Origin: Psychrobacter faecalis
GTDB taxonomy: Bacteria; Pseudomonadota; Gammaproteobacteria; Pseudomonadales; Moraxellaceae
Direction: 5' to 3'
Length of the DNA: 64,000 nt
NCBI RefSeq assembly: GCF_016107575.1
Contig: NZ_JABAST010000004.1
Span: forward strand, 1 to 64,000
Positions 1 to 8,379 of this stretch are shown one piece after another. Made by a program: the position numbers and the translations under genes. The notes under the pieces were generated by a model. It saw only the letters and a list, made by a program, of their open reading frames with translations, was not told the DNA's origin and ran no database searches. Positions within the stretch are counted from its first letter, which is position 1; every line of letters begins with the position of its first letter.

Positions 1-2
1 CA

Positions 3-53
3 ACGCTAAATCCTGTAAAAGAGCAACAACAGCAAAGATTACAAGCCGCTTAA
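3..53 (+). CDS. C-terminal end of an unknown gene, cut by the left edge
   Basis: An open frame enters from the left edge and ends at TAA 51-53, giving a Gln-rich tail that ends QQQQRLQAA. Only 16 residues are visible, so no family can be named, and the frame may be accidental. It would be convergent with the marR gene that follows. Confidence 0.3.
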   Translation, partial: TLNPVKEQQQQRLQAA

Positions 54-58
54 TTTAG

Positions 59-75
59 CTTGATGGTGACAACTA
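59..75. promoter_or_regulatory. Near-copy of the marR operator-like sequence
   Basis: CTTGATGGTGACAACTA matches 15 of 17 bases of the palindromic sequence at 681-697 upstream of marR. It lies just after the left-edge stop codon and about 120 bp beyond the 3' end of marR, where an operator would not normally be expected. It may mark another promoter, or be chance similarity. Confidence 0.3.
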
Positions 76-191
76 CCTTGAAAAACTCCGATTCTTTATG
101 TTTTATAGGTTTTTACTATTATGATTTATGTCGTTACTACTGATTGTTCTAATTCTTTAGAGGAGTTTGTCCGGCAAATCAGCAGTATTTT

Positions 192-635
192 TTACCCATC
201 AAGAATGCAGCTATTCTTAACATTATCTATCATGGCGCGACTGACTCGAAAGAATAACGCAAGCTCAACGGCGGTTAAATCCTGCGTGAGCTGGTTTTTA
301 GCCCACACTTCTGCAGCGTTGAGCTTTACCATAATGTCCTCGCCTTTAACCGTCAGTTCGAGCAGTCGACTGCGACCATCTTGCGGATTATCTGTCTTAA
401 TAATCAAATCGGCCGCTAAAAGGTCATTCAATGCCCGAGTAATTTGTGCTTTATCACGCTCGATGTAATCTGCAATTGATTTTGCAGTGCTGTGAGGGTT
501 ATAACATACGACTTTTAAAGTTCTGATTTGCGTTACTGTTAATTCAAGCCCTTGTCGTTTGATGCCTTCGTGCAATAAATTGATGTAGGTATGCATCAAT
601 TGATGTAGCGTTTCACTCATCAAATTTTTAGCCAT
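192..635 (-). CDS. MarR family transcriptional regulator
   Basis: A winged-helix regulator of the MarR family, about 147 residues from the chosen ATG, which is the usual size. The DNA-binding core is visible as TAKSIADYIERDKAQITRAL followed by the wing containing DPQDGRS-like residues (NPQDGRSRLLELT). The frame stays open upstream, but ATG 635 is preferred because AAAGG lies 7 nt before it and the residues upstream look non-coding. Two short inverted repeats sit directly upstream (651-669 and 680-696), so autoregulation is likely. The divergent cytochrome b561 gene is the obvious second target. The ligand cannot be inferred. Confidence 0.85.
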   Translation of the reverse strand: MAKNLMSETLHQLMHTYINLLHEGIKRQGLELTVTQIRTLKVVCYNPHSTAKSIADYIERDKAQITRALNDLLAADLIIKTDNPQDGRSRLLELTVKGEDIMVKLNAAEVWAKNQLTQDLTAVELALFFRVSRAMIDNVKNSCILDG

Positions 636-650
636 ATAGAAACCTTTATG

Positions 651-669
651 TAGTTGACTAAGGCAACTA
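651..669. promoter_or_regulatory. Operator-like inverted repeat at the marR start
   Basis: TAGTTG (651-656) and CAACTA (664-669) form a perfect 6-bp inverted repeat with a 7-bp spacer, 16 bp upstream of the marR start codon. With the second repeat at 680-696 it makes a tandem operator arrangement typical of autoregulated MarR genes. Binding by this protein is inference. Confidence 0.5.
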
Positions 670-679
670 TATAAATTAA

Positions 680-696
680 AGTTGATGGTGTCAACT
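680..696. promoter_or_regulatory. Second operator-like inverted repeat, marR/b561 divergent region
   Basis: AGTTGA (680-685) and TCAACT (691-696) form a perfect inverted repeat around TGGTG. The half-site core GTTG/CAAC is shared with the repeat at 651-669. It lies between marR and the divergent cytochrome b561 gene. Confidence 0.5.
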
Positions 697-848
697 ATAT
701 TATGGTTTCTATATACTGATATTCTATACTTACGTTTTATAAGATAACAAAATGGCAATTGAGGTAATTTTTCTGAGTTTGTCGTTTTATATTTGGCAAT
801 TTAACTATCTTAAGTGGATTTTTAATAAACTATTTGCAGAGATTTATT

Positions 849-1376
849 ATGAATAAGGTTCAACCCCGTATCCAGAAGTGGCCCGCAACGAGTCGTTTAT
901 TGCATTGGCTGAGCGCATTACTCTTGCTAGTAACGTGGTGTTTAATTTTGCTTTACGGTAATAATGAGAATCCGCTATACATTAGCCTACACAAAGCATT
1001 TGGTATCAGTATTTTATTCTGGACGATTATTCGGTTAATGAATCGATTCTTAACTAACGCACCTCCTGCAGTTCCAATGCCCAGATGGCAAAGCATCATA
1101 GCTAGGCTTACGCATTTTGCTCTTTATGCGCTGTTAATAGCAATGCCCATAGCCGGGTTATTAATGTCAGTATATGGTGGTCGTCCTGTTGATATATTCG
1201 GATTGTTCGAGATTCCAGTTTTTGTAACACCCGACCGTAGTGCGGCTCGTTTCTATAATGATTTACACACCAATATTATTTGGCCAATGATTATTATATT
1301 TACCATAGCCCACGTTGGGGGAGCGTTGTATCATCAGTTTATAAAAAAGGACAATTTAATTAAGCGTATGAGTTAG
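849..1376 (+). CDS. Cytochrome b561 family membrane protein
   Basis: A four-helix diheme cytochrome b of the bacterial b561 (CybB) type, about 175 residues. The N-terminal RLLHWLSALLLLVTW helix carries the first conserved His. Further His residues lie in ISLHKAFG, the THFALYALL helix and the last helix (FTIAHVGGALYHQF), and would ligate two b hemes. ATG 849 is preferred over a TTG 15 bp upstream. These proteins pass electrons between quinol and periplasmic or membrane partners; the partner here is unknown. It diverges from marR and shares its palindrome-containing upstream region. Confidence 0.85.
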   Translation: MNKVQPRIQKWPATSRLLHWLSALLLLVTWCLILLYGNNENPLYISLHKAFGISILFWTIIRLMNRFLTNAPPAVPMPRWQSIIARLTHFALYALLIAMPIAGLLMSVYGGRPVDIFGLFEIPVFVTPDRSAARFYNDLHTNIIWPMIIIFTIAHVGGALYHQFIKKDNLIKRMS

Positions 1377-1485
1377 ATTTTAAGAACGCTAGAAAATATT
1401 TAAAAAATGGGTTTATAACAACGTTTTTGAGATATTGAACTAAACGAGGCTTTCAATAATTTTTGAGTATACCCTAGCAGAACGA

Positions 1486-1719
1486 GACTATAATGCCTTA
1501 GATATCAGTGAGTTTACCCATTATTGTATTAACCCCTCCAAAAACTTTGTCCATGATAAAAATCATATCAATGGAATAGAGAGTTTTTGAAATCAAGCTA
1601 AGCATCATCTGCGTAAGTTTAACGGGATGCCAAAAGAGTATTTCTACCTGTATTTAAAGGAATAAGAGTGGCGTTTTAACGGCAGTGTCCCAAAGTTGCA
1701 ATTATTAGGGCTAAACTAG
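1486..1719 (+). pseudogene. Degraded IS1595-family transposase C-terminus
   Basis: The conceptual translation contains KNHINGIESF, NQAKHHLRKFNGMPKEYF and EWRFNGS, the typical end of IS1595/IS1016-type transposases. Two in-frame stops interrupt it: TGA where the family has Trp (HINGIESF*NQAK) and TAA before EWRFN. No N-terminal part is visible upstream. A sequence just after the stop (about 1717-1738) resembles a decayed terminal inverted repeat of that family. This element is dead. Confidence 0.7.
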
Positions 1720-1758
1720 TCACCTAGGATAGCTCCTGATAGTAATTATTAAAATTTT

Positions 1759-1890
1759 GGTGGTGTTCTAAAAAGTATGCTGGCGATAGAAGTCAATAAG
1801 AAATCTATGCTAAGTTCTCTGTTTCTATAGGGCTTTCAAGGCTTCAAAAATTTTTCAAGTTTTAATCAGCATACTTTTTGACACACCACC
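1759..1890 (+). mobile_element. 132-bp MITE, copy 1 (no target duplication)
   Basis: The ends GGTGGTGTTCT... and ...GACACACCACC form an imperfect terminal inverted repeat of about 24 bp (three differences) reaching the shared AAAAAGTATGCTG. There is no transposase inside. It is nearly identical to copy 3 (43631-43762) and is the opposite orientation of copy 2 (38913-39044). Unlike those copies it has no matching 8-bp flanks: AAAATTTT on the left, AACCAATC on the right. Its right end forms the 3' end of the adjoining IS3 orfB frame, so a deletion or recombination happened here. Confidence 0.85.
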
Positions 1891-2725
1891 AACCAATCGT
1901 GCTATGTAGACGCTTCTTGTTAAACCAGTCTACCCATTCTAGGGTTGCTAATTCAACATCATTAACGCCAGTCCAGCTCTCTTTTAAGTAATGAATCACC
2001 TCAGACTTATACAGCCCATTGACCGTCTCAGCTAAAGCATTATCGTATGAATCACCCGTCGTGCCCACAGAGGCTATAAGGCCTGAGTCAGCCATTTTAT
2101 CAGTGTAGCGAATGGATAAGTACTGAACCCCGCGATCGCTATGATGAATCACATCCTTAGGGTTGTTTCTATCTGCTATTGCTTGATTGAGTGCTGCCAT
2201 CACCATATCCGTGTTCATACGATTAGACACCTTCCAGCCCACAATAGCACGGGCAAACACATCAATGATAAAAGCGGTATAGACCCAGCCACTCATGGTC
2301 TTGATATAGGTAAAATCTGCAACCCAAAGCTGATTAGGACGATGAGCATTAAAGTTACGATTGACTAAATCATTCGCCCGCAGCTGCTCATCACGACTGT
2401 TAGTAGTAATCCTACCCTTACCACGCCAGACACCTTGTAAGCCATGCTGTCTCATTAAACGCTCTACGGTGCAACGAGCAACCTTTAACCCGTCAGATTT
2501 CATCTGCTGCCAAACCTTACGCGCACCATAACGGCATTTACTGTCCTGCCAGATGCGTTTAATCTCGCTGACATAATAGTCGTCATACTGACTGCGCAGT
2601 GAACGCTTGTGTGGGTTGTCGCTTAAGTCTTGAGCACGATAATAAGTTGACGGGGCAATCGGTAATACTCTACAGATTGGCTCGACCTCATACTCAGCTT
2701 TGTTATCATCAATAAAACTGATCAT
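1862..2725 (-). CDS. IS3-family transposase OrfB, C-terminus replaced by MITE sequence
   Basis: The DDE integrase subunit of an IS3-family element, 287 residues. The N-terminal HTH_21-like part contains SKCRYGARKVWQQM. The catalytic triad is visible as Asp in WVADFTYI, Asp in HHSDRGVQY and Glu in DNALAETVNGLYKSE. Its ATG overlaps the orfA stop (TAATG). The family normally continues after RLHSTIG with a conserved tail. Here the last nine residues are WWCVKKYAD, read from the MITE terminal repeat, so the native end and the IS end beyond it are gone. Activity in trans is possible but the element cannot move intact. Confidence 0.9.
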   Translation of the reverse strand: MISFIDDNKAEYEVEPICRVLPIAPSTYYRAQDLSDNPHKRSLRSQYDDYYVSEIKRIWQDSKCRYGARKVWQQMKSDGLKVARCTVERLMRQHGLQGVWRGKGRITTNSRDEQLRANDLVNRNFNAHRPNQLWVADFTYIKTMSGWVYTAFIIDVFARAIVGWKVSNRMNTDMVMAALNQAIADRNNPKDVIHHSDRGVQYLSIRYTDKMADSGLIASVGTTGDSYDNALAETVNGLYKSEVIHYLKESWTGVNDVELATLEWVDWFNKKRLHSTIGWWCVKKYAD

Positions 2726-3092
2726 TACTTGTGTGGACGGTCGAGCTCCGCCTGGGCGAAAAAAGCAGCAGCCTTACGTATAATCTCATTGGCTTGCTTG
2801 AGTTCTCTATTCTCACGTTCAAGCGCTTTGATGCGCTCTTTGTCACTTTGAGCTTGCACTGAGGCAGGTATGGTTTGGTCTATGTACTTCTTGTGCCATG
2901 AGCGCAGGGTTTCAGGCGTACAACCAATCTTAGGGGCAATGGCTTGAATAGCTGACCAGGTGGAGGGATAATCACCCGACACTTCAATCAGCATGCGAAC
3001 GGCGCGGTCTTTAATCTCGGGGGTGTAGTGTCGTGTTTTCATCGTTGTATTCTCTCAGAATGTTGAGTCTCCGACAATACCGGGGCGGTTCA
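1891..3092 (-). mobile_element. IS3-family insertion sequence lacking its 3' end
   Basis: The element carries orfA and orfB. Its intact end is at 3092: read on the minus strand it starts TGAACCGCCCCGG, a typical IS3-type terminus, about 50 bp before orfA. The other end is absent because a MITE begins exactly inside the orfB 3' part. At 3092/3093 the IS abuts the coding sequence of an IS5-type transposase, so it inserted into that older element. Confidence 0.85.
2725..3042 (-). CDS. IS3-family transposase OrfA
   Basis: A 105-residue DNA-binding subunit. An N-terminal helix-turn-helix (YTPEIKDRAVRMLIE, then GCTPETLRSWHKKY) is followed by a leucine-zipper-like coiled coil (IKALERENRELKQANEIIRKA), as in IS3-family OrfA. 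It overlaps orfB by one base. In this family OrfA binds the terminal repeats and a programmed frameshift usually makes OrfAB; whether a slippery site is used here was not determined. Confidence 0.9.
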   Translation of the reverse strand: MKTRHYTPEIKDRAVRMLIEVSGDYPSTWSAIQAIAPKIGCTPETLRSWHKKYIDQTIPASVQAQSDKERIKALERENRELKQANEIIRKAAAFFAQAELDRPHK

Positions 3093-3508
3093 GTAAGAAA
3101 AAACAACACACCTTGAAAGCGCAGGTTATCGTTCATTGGCAAACAGGGTTGATACTTGATGTGCAAACCTGCAAAGGGTCAATCCACGATTTTAAGCTCT
3201 ATAAAGATACTTGTCCTGATTGGCTTCCTGACAATGCTAAATTACTAGCAGATAGTGGCTATCAGGGCATTGCAAAGTTACATGAACAGAGCTTCACCCC
3301 CTTTAAAAAGCCACGTGGGGGTCAGCTGTTAGAGATATGCAAACAAGCCAATCAGTATCTCGCTAAGTTTCGCATTATGGTTGAACACAAAATAGGCTTA
3401 ATCAAATTGTTCAAAATTGTCGCTCATAAATATCGCAATCGTCGTCAGCGCTATGATCTTAGAATGAAGCTGTTTGCTGGTATCATTAATTTCGAGCTAA
3501 ACCTATGA
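3093..3508 (+). pseudogene. 5'-truncated IS5-family (DDE_Tnp_4) transposase
   Basis: The frame starts at the IS3 junction with KKKQHTLKAQVIV, the segment that follows the first catalytic region in IS5/IS427-type transposases, and continues through IHDFKLYKD, LLADSGYQGI (second Asp) and the VEHKIGLIKLFKI region (Glu) to a natural stop at 3508. The N-terminal half is missing: the IS3 element replaced it and no remnant lies on the far side. The first usable start (TTG 3113) is not a native start. Non-functional. Confidence 0.85.
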
Positions 3509-3524
3509 CTTTTGCAAGAGGTCT
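3507..3524. repeat. Terminal inverted repeat of the IS5-type element
   Basis: GACTTTTGCAAGAGGTCT directly follows and overlaps the transposase stop. Its reverse complement, AGACCTCTTGCAAAAGTC, is the usual type of IS5/IS427 terminus. It marks the right edge of the old element. The partner end is missing. Confidence 0.6.
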
Positions 3525-3664
3525 ATTACTTACTGTTTAAATCACCGTCTTAATATTGCAATTGCTACTCGGTTGGCTGCTCTATCCTGACCTGGCCTAT
3601 AAATTTAAGCGATGTACACTTTTTCTCTATCGAACATAGCACTCTATTGAAGAATCTTGTCCAT

Positions 3665-3964
3665 TTATATGTCTAAATCCAATAATTTAGAACTTAAACT
3701 TTTCCCGTGCATATCCTGTGCTAAGGATTTTGTAACACCACCACCTAAGGCTCCATACATAACAAAGTTGAATGCATTAAGGTTTGGCAGTTCATAGCGG
3801 ACGACCTTTCCTTGCACAATACCCTTGAGCCATTCTTTTACTACCCTCTCAGTAACTTTCTCTTTAATCAACTCATAGTCTTCGCTTTTGAATGCTATAA
3901 GCGAAATATTTGATATATCACCTTTATCACCGGTTCGAGAATGAGCTATTTCACGCAATTTCAT
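3665..3964 (-). CDS. Small AtuA-related protein (AtuA C-terminal-domain-like)
   Basis: A 99-residue protein beginning MKLREIAHSRTGDKGDISN. This HSRTGDKGD signature is the hallmark of the small ferredoxin-fold domain that accompanies or is fused to AtuA (DUF1446) proteins. The gene starts immediately after the AtuA stop (TAA then ATG with no spacer), with GAGGTG as ribosome site inside the AtuA 3' end, so the two are co-translated and probably form one complex. The biochemical role is not established. It ends the four-gene same-strand locus that runs down from the MocR regulator. Confidence 0.8.
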   Translation of the reverse strand: MKLREIAHSRTGDKGDISNISLIAFKSEDYELIKEKVTERVVKEWLKGIVQGKVVRYELPNLNAFNFVMYGALGGGVTKSLAQDMHGKSLSSKLLDLDI

Positions 3965-5308
3965 TTATGTCACCTCACAATATGAAATTTTAATATTTGT
4001 ATCTTCTTCTGGAATCAAAATTGAGCCTATTGAAACGATCTCTTTAATGTTTGAGCGAATCCCACCACCACCTGCGGGACCATTTGTATAAAGTGACTCT
4101 ACTTCTCGAATAATAGCTTCAGCCATTACATCATTTTCGACTCTTGTAGCAATACGAAGTCTGACCTCATCCGCTTCCTGCGTACTCAGTATTTTATTTC
4201 CATATAATGAGTTAAGTCCGATAAAATCATAACGAATTTCATTGGGTTCTATGTTTTGAGCGGCCAGCCTTTTTTGAATAATTTCTTTTGCTAAATTGGC
4301 TCTTTGAACTGAGCCTGAACCCCCATAGCTGATTTCTGCCTCAGCAATATAGCCATCTTTATATCCTATACTGGTTTTTAGCAAACCTGTTTTTGGCTTA
4401 CCAGACCCGCCAAATACCTTAATAACATTACTCTCTACTTCTTCGACTTGAATCTTGGAAAAGTCAGCAATAACATCGGGAGTCAGATAGTTGGCTGGAT
4501 CATGGATTTCATACAGTAATTGTTCTTTTACAGTTGCTAGAGAAACCAAACCGCCAGCGTCATCCAGTTTAGTAATGTTATAATCACCTTTTTCATCCAC
4601 TTCCATAATCGGGAACCCTACGTTCCAAAGTTCTGGCACTTCTTTATATCCAGGATCTGCAAAATAGCCACCCGTGATTTGAGCACCGCACTCCATAAGA
4701 TGGCCACCTATGGTACCTTTCCCTAGCAGTTCAGTATCTTCAAAAGACCAGCCAAACTCATACATCATAGGTCCAAGAAATAGGGACGGATCAGCTGCTC
4801 TACCAGTAATCACAATGTCAGCCCCCGATTCAAGCGCTTGAACAATTCCTCTTGCGCCAATATACGCGTTAGCAGATACAATTGACGAGACAAGGTCTTT
4901 GATCTGTTTGTTGTTTTCTAGCAGCGTTTCATTCTGATAATAATTAATTCTTGAAAATACATCATCGCCTGTGACTGCTGCTATTTTCAGATTATGTAGC
5001 CCTTGCTTTTGTGCAATATTTTTGATCATTTCGGCAGCCGCTTCTGGATTAGCAGCACCCATATTGGTGACTATTTTTACTTTATTTTTTACACAAAGCG
5101 GTAAAACCTGCTCCATGCGATATTCAAGCAAGCTATCATAACCTTGTTTTGGGTTCTTCATTTTTCGTTGCTGTGCAATGGCAATCGTACGTTCTGCAAG
5201 ACATTCAAAAACAATGTAATCGACTTCTCCGTACTGAATGATATCAAGTGCAGGTTGTAGCCTGTCATCTGAATAACCTGCGCCCGACCCTATTTTGATA
5301 GATTTCAT
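3965..5308 (-). CDS. AtuA family protein (DUF1446)
   Basis: A 447-residue protein of the DUF1446/AtuA family. It shows the N-terminal IKIGSGAGYSDDRL motif, IVTNMGAANPEAAAEM, and the Gly-rich GGSGSVQRANLAKEI and TNGPAGGGG stretches near the C-terminus. AtuA is needed for acyclic terpene (citronellol/geranyl) degradation in Pseudomonas, but most family members sit in other catabolic loci and their reaction is unproven. ATG 5308 is chosen over ATG 5320 because GGAG lies about 7 nt before it. Its neighbours, a CitMHS transporter and a MocR-type regulator, suggest a role in using a carboxylic acid instead of a terpene. Confidence 0.8.
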   Translation of the reverse strand: MKSIKIGSGAGYSDDRLQPALDIIQYGEVDYIVFECLAERTIAIAQQRKMKNPKQGYDSLLEYRMEQVLPLCVKNKVKIVTNMGAANPEAAAEMIKNIAQKQGLHNLKIAAVTGDDVFSRINYYQNETLLENNKQIKDLVSSIVSANAYIGARGIVQALESGADIVITGRAADPSLFLGPMMYEFGWSFEDTELLGKGTIGGHLMECGAQITGGYFADPGYKEVPELWNVGFPIMEVDEKGDYNITKLDDAGGLVSLATVKEQLLYEIHDPANYLTPDVIADFSKIQVEEVESNVIKVFGGSGKPKTGLLKTSIGYKDGYIAEAEISYGGSGSVQRANLAKEIIQKRLAAQNIEPNEIRYDFIGLNSLYGNKILSTQEADEVRLRIATRVENDVMAEAIIREVESLYTNGPAGGGGIRSNIKEIVSIGSILIPEEDTNIKISYCEVT

Positions 5309-5330
5309 AGCATACTCCATTTTATTCTAT

Positions 5331-6620
5331 TTATATAATGACACCGGTAATAACGGCCACTACAGTCATAACTATTGTGGTACCAAACGCCCATTTGAAT
5401 ACGAATTTTTGGTGGTCAGCCAGTTCTACCCCTGCCAAACCAATTAATAAAAAGGTTGACGCTGTCAGCGGGCTCAATGGAAATCCCGTTGTCATTTGTC
5501 CCAGCATCGATGCTTGACCAATTTGTATTGGATCAAGTCCGTAGGCACTGGCTGTTTGCGCGAGAATTGGCATGACACCAAAATAATAAGCATCTGGCGT
5601 GAAAATTAAACTTAATGGCATACCTATTACGGCGACAATAACGCCCATAGAGCCACCCACAGCCTCTGGAATGATATTGACCAGTGAAGTGGCCATAGCC
5701 GTGATCATACCAGTACCTGAAAGAATACCTGTAAAAATACCTGCTGCAAAAATAATAGAAACAACGGTAATCATGCCTACGGATTGGGTTCTTATTTGAT
5801 CCATCTGATCATTTGGTTTAGGGTAATTTATGAGGACAGCGACTGCGAACGCCACCATAAAGACGATCGGTAAAGGCAACCAAACTTGAACCAAGGCCAC
5901 AATGGTTAGAATGGTTAAAACCAAGTTGAACCAAAACAGTTTCGGACGGCGCATACTGCGCTCTTCTTCCGTCATCTCATCATGTAAACTGTGCTCCATC
6001 TCTTGAACGCCTAAGCGCTTACGCTCTTTTTTTCCCACCAGATATGCTACAAAAATAATCCAAACGATACCCGCTATAAAGGCCGGGATGATAGGATTAA
6101 ATAATTGTGCCGTACTGACATCTAGTGCGGCTGCGGCTCTTGCGGTCGGTCCGCCCCAAGGCGTTAAATTCATAGTACCTGCGCCAAGAGCCACCATACC
6201 CGCCAGTACAATTCTGCTCATCCCTAACTTATTGTATAGAGGTAGCAGCGCAGGAATGGTAATCAAAAAAGTGGAAGCTCCAGATCCATCTAAGTGAGCA
6301 ACCATCGCAATAATAACCGTCCCTATGGTAATTTTTACTGGATCTCCTTTAACCAGTTTTAAGATCCTCGAAATCATCGGATCAAATAAACCTGCATTGT
6401 TCATCACGCCAAAAAACAAAATAGCAAATCCTAACATGATGCCTGTGGGTGCGACACTGACAATACCATCCAACATAAAGGTTCCCAGCTCACTGCCAAA
6501 ACCGCCAATTAAGGCAAAAACAATCGGTACTAAAATTAGCGAAACAATTACGGATACTTTCTTAGTCAGTATCAATCCCAAAAATACAGCAATCGTCAAA
6601 AACCCCAATAAAGCTAACAA
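5331..6620 (-). CDS. CitMHS-family metal-citrate/proton symporter-like transporter
   Basis: A polytopic inner-membrane protein with 11-12 predicted helices. It contains the family sequences VAHLDGSGASTFLITIPALLPLY, split across two helices, and NLTPWGGPTARAAAALD, the substrate-binding hairpin of CitMHS/citrate transporters. A longer open frame reaches 6779, but TTG 6620 is preferred: AAGGAG lies about 8 nt upstream and the resulting MLALLGFLTIAVF start and 429-residue length fit the family. The family imports citrate or related di- and tricarboxylates, often complexed with divalent metal. Only about 20 bp separate it from the AtuA gene, so an operon is likely. Confidence 0.85.
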   Translation of the reverse strand: MLALLGFLTIAVFLGLILTKKVSVIVSLILVPIVFALIGGFGSELGTFMLDGIVSVAPTGIMLGFAILFFGVMNNAGLFDPMISRILKLVKGDPVKITIGTVIIAMVAHLDGSGASTFLITIPALLPLYNKLGMSRIVLAGMVALGAGTMNLTPWGGPTARAAAALDVSTAQLFNPIIPAFIAGIVWIIFVAYLVGKKERKRLGVQEMEHSLHDEMTEEERSMRRPKLFWFNLVLTILTIVALVQVWLPLPIVFMVAFAVAVLINYPKPNDQMDQIRTQSVGMITVVSIIFAAGIFTGILSGTGMITAMATSLVNIIPEAVGGSMGVIVAVIGMPLSLIFTPDAYYFGVMPILAQTASAYGLDPIQIGQASMLGQMTTGFPLSPLTASTFLLIGLAGVELADHQKFVFKWAFGTTIVMTVVAVITGVII

Positions 6621-6988
6621 ATTTACTCTCCTTTTAAAAGTTAACTTCTTCCCTGTAATATCCCTACCAGTCCGCCTTGGCATAAGATAATAACTTGCAT
6701 CAGACTCTAATAGAAATACCACGGACGGAATACGCTTCCAAGGGTACAGAGATGATTCTTCACATAAAACTGTACCCATTTTTAGTTAAAACCTATGCTT
6801 CAAGACAGGTAGTTGATAGAAAAAACGGAGATGTGGAGAGGTAAAAGATTTCTGCAGCAATATCATCAAATATCGCTGTATTCTTAGAGGCTATTTACTG
6901 CCTTGGCTTTTTGAAATTACAGGCTAAATGATTTTTAAAGACATTAAAAATAGAGTTGGTGCTGGTAAATGCTGAGAATGAGAAGGCT
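6621..6988. other. Spacer between mocR and citMHS
   Basis: This 368-bp AT-rich interval carries the ribosome site for the transporter (AAGGAG near 6630). An open extension of the transporter frame runs to 6779, but its residues look non-coding. No clear operator palindrome or terminator stands out. A promoter for citMHS-atuA is expected here. Confidence 0.4.
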
Positions 6989-8344
6989 TTAGTGATTATT
7001 AAATATGATTGTCTTAATGAATTTAACAGTGGCTTTATCTATATAGAATTTATTAACCCTTAAGGCAAAATAAGCGGGGTCGGATGGAAAAAACAGATTG
7101 CCTGGAGCAATAAAAATATTATTACTTTTTGCATCGTTCACTGCTCTTTTGTCATCCATCGGAATACGAAACCATAAAAAATTACCGCTGGGATTGTGAG
7201 GATAAAGCGTGAGTCCGTCAATTTTTTTCAGCGCAGTGATGGCAGCGGCTGACTTCTCATAAGATATGCTTTTAAGGGCTTGTAGATGATTGGCTAAAGC
7301 ACCGCTGGTGATGAGATGATTGAGAATGTTTTCAGTGATTGAGGAGGTGTTAATGACGGTGATCATTTTTAACCGTGTGAGTGATTTGATCACAGGTTTA
7401 GAAGCAGCTATAAAACCGCACCTGAGTGAAGCCGACACTGTTTTTGAAAAACTACTCACATAAATAACTGGACAATCTTTATTAAAAAAGTAACTTGCAG
7501 CGTTATTTCTTGTCAATAAAAACGGATCATTTTCAACAATGAGCACATTATAATTCATGCATAGTGCCTGAATAGCCGTCATATTGGGGACAGTCAAGTC
7601 TGTCCCTGTCGGATTATGGGCAAAAGGCTGTAAAAATAAAATCTTAGGATGATTTTTTTGGATGACTGACTCTAAATTGTTTAAATCTAAACCAAATCTA
7701 GTTCGCTTGATAGCATTTATATGGACTTGATGTAAGTCAAGCTTACTAAATAATGGATAATATCCAGGAGACTCTACGATGACATGATCGTCTTTGGTTA
7801 AAAAGTGCCTAATGATCAAGTCCAAACTGTGATTCGTACCATAGGTCATCAATAAGTTCTGAGACTCAACAGTCAACGCGCGCCTACTCAGGATATCCAC
7901 AATTAGTCCTCGAAGTAAGATATTACCAGATGGATCACCATTACCACGGTCGAAGTGTAATACTTCATCGCTGTCACTTACCTGCCCTAAGTAGCTTTCG
8001 AGGTTGAGCCTATCCATATACTCTTTAGGGTAGCGGCCCGCACCAGGTTTATGGTAAGACTCATTGATCATCTGTTGTTCTAATAAATCAATGCCAGTAT
8101 AAAAAGAGGTTGAATTCAGCATCGGTGTATTGGACAAATCTTCACCGACATAAAATCCTGATTTCGGTAGCGCCTTGATCCAATGTTGCTCGAGTAAGAT
8201 ATTATAAGCATTTACTACTGTATTCTTGGACACCTTGTGTTTTTCTGCCATCGCTCTAATCGAAGGTATTTTATCCCCCACTTTTTTTCTACCAGACTTG
8301 ATGTCATCAATAACTAATAGGCATATTTCTTCGAACTTCTTCAC
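6989..8344 (-). CDS. MocR/GntR-type regulator with aminotransferase-like domain
   Basis: 451 residues. The N-terminal GntR winged helix (KIPSIRAMAEKHKVSKNTVVNAY, residues 25-47) is joined to a class I aminotransferase fold containing HNPTG (243-247), ENDPF (271-275) and the PLP lysine in SSFSK (Lys301). MocR proteins sense PLP or an amino-acid/PLP adduct and regulate transcription; transaminase activity is usually absent. It is on the same strand as, and 368 bp upstream of, the citMHS-atuA genes, which it may control. It could also act on its own promoter in 8345-8470. Confidence 0.85.
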   Translation of the reverse strand: MKKFEEICLLVIDDIKSGRKKVGDKIPSIRAMAEKHKVSKNTVVNAYNILLEQHWIKALPKSGFYVGEDLSNTPMLNSTSFYTGIDLLEQQMINESYHKPGAGRYPKEYMDRLNLESYLGQVSDSDEVLHFDRGNGDPSGNILLRGLIVDILSRRALTVESQNLLMTYGTNHSLDLIIRHFLTKDDHVIVESPGYYPLFSKLDLHQVHINAIKRTRFGLDLNNLESVIQKNHPKILFLQPFAHNPTGTDLTVPNMTAIQALCMNYNVLIVENDPFLLTRNNAASYFFNKDCPVIYVSSFSKTVSASLRCGFIAASKPVIKSLTRLKMITVINTSSITENILNHLITSGALANHLQALKSISYEKSAAAITALKKIDGLTLYPHNPSGNFLWFRIPMDDKRAVNDAKSNNIFIAPGNLFFPSDPAYFALRVNKFYIDKATVKFIKTIIFNNH

Positions 8345-8379
8345 CTTTCAACTCCAATTTGAATAGAAGACTCATTAAA

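Noticed and set aside
121..468. Plus-strand 115-codon frame at the left end
   Set aside because: It is antisense to the well-supported marR gene and has no ribosome site or recognisable protein features.
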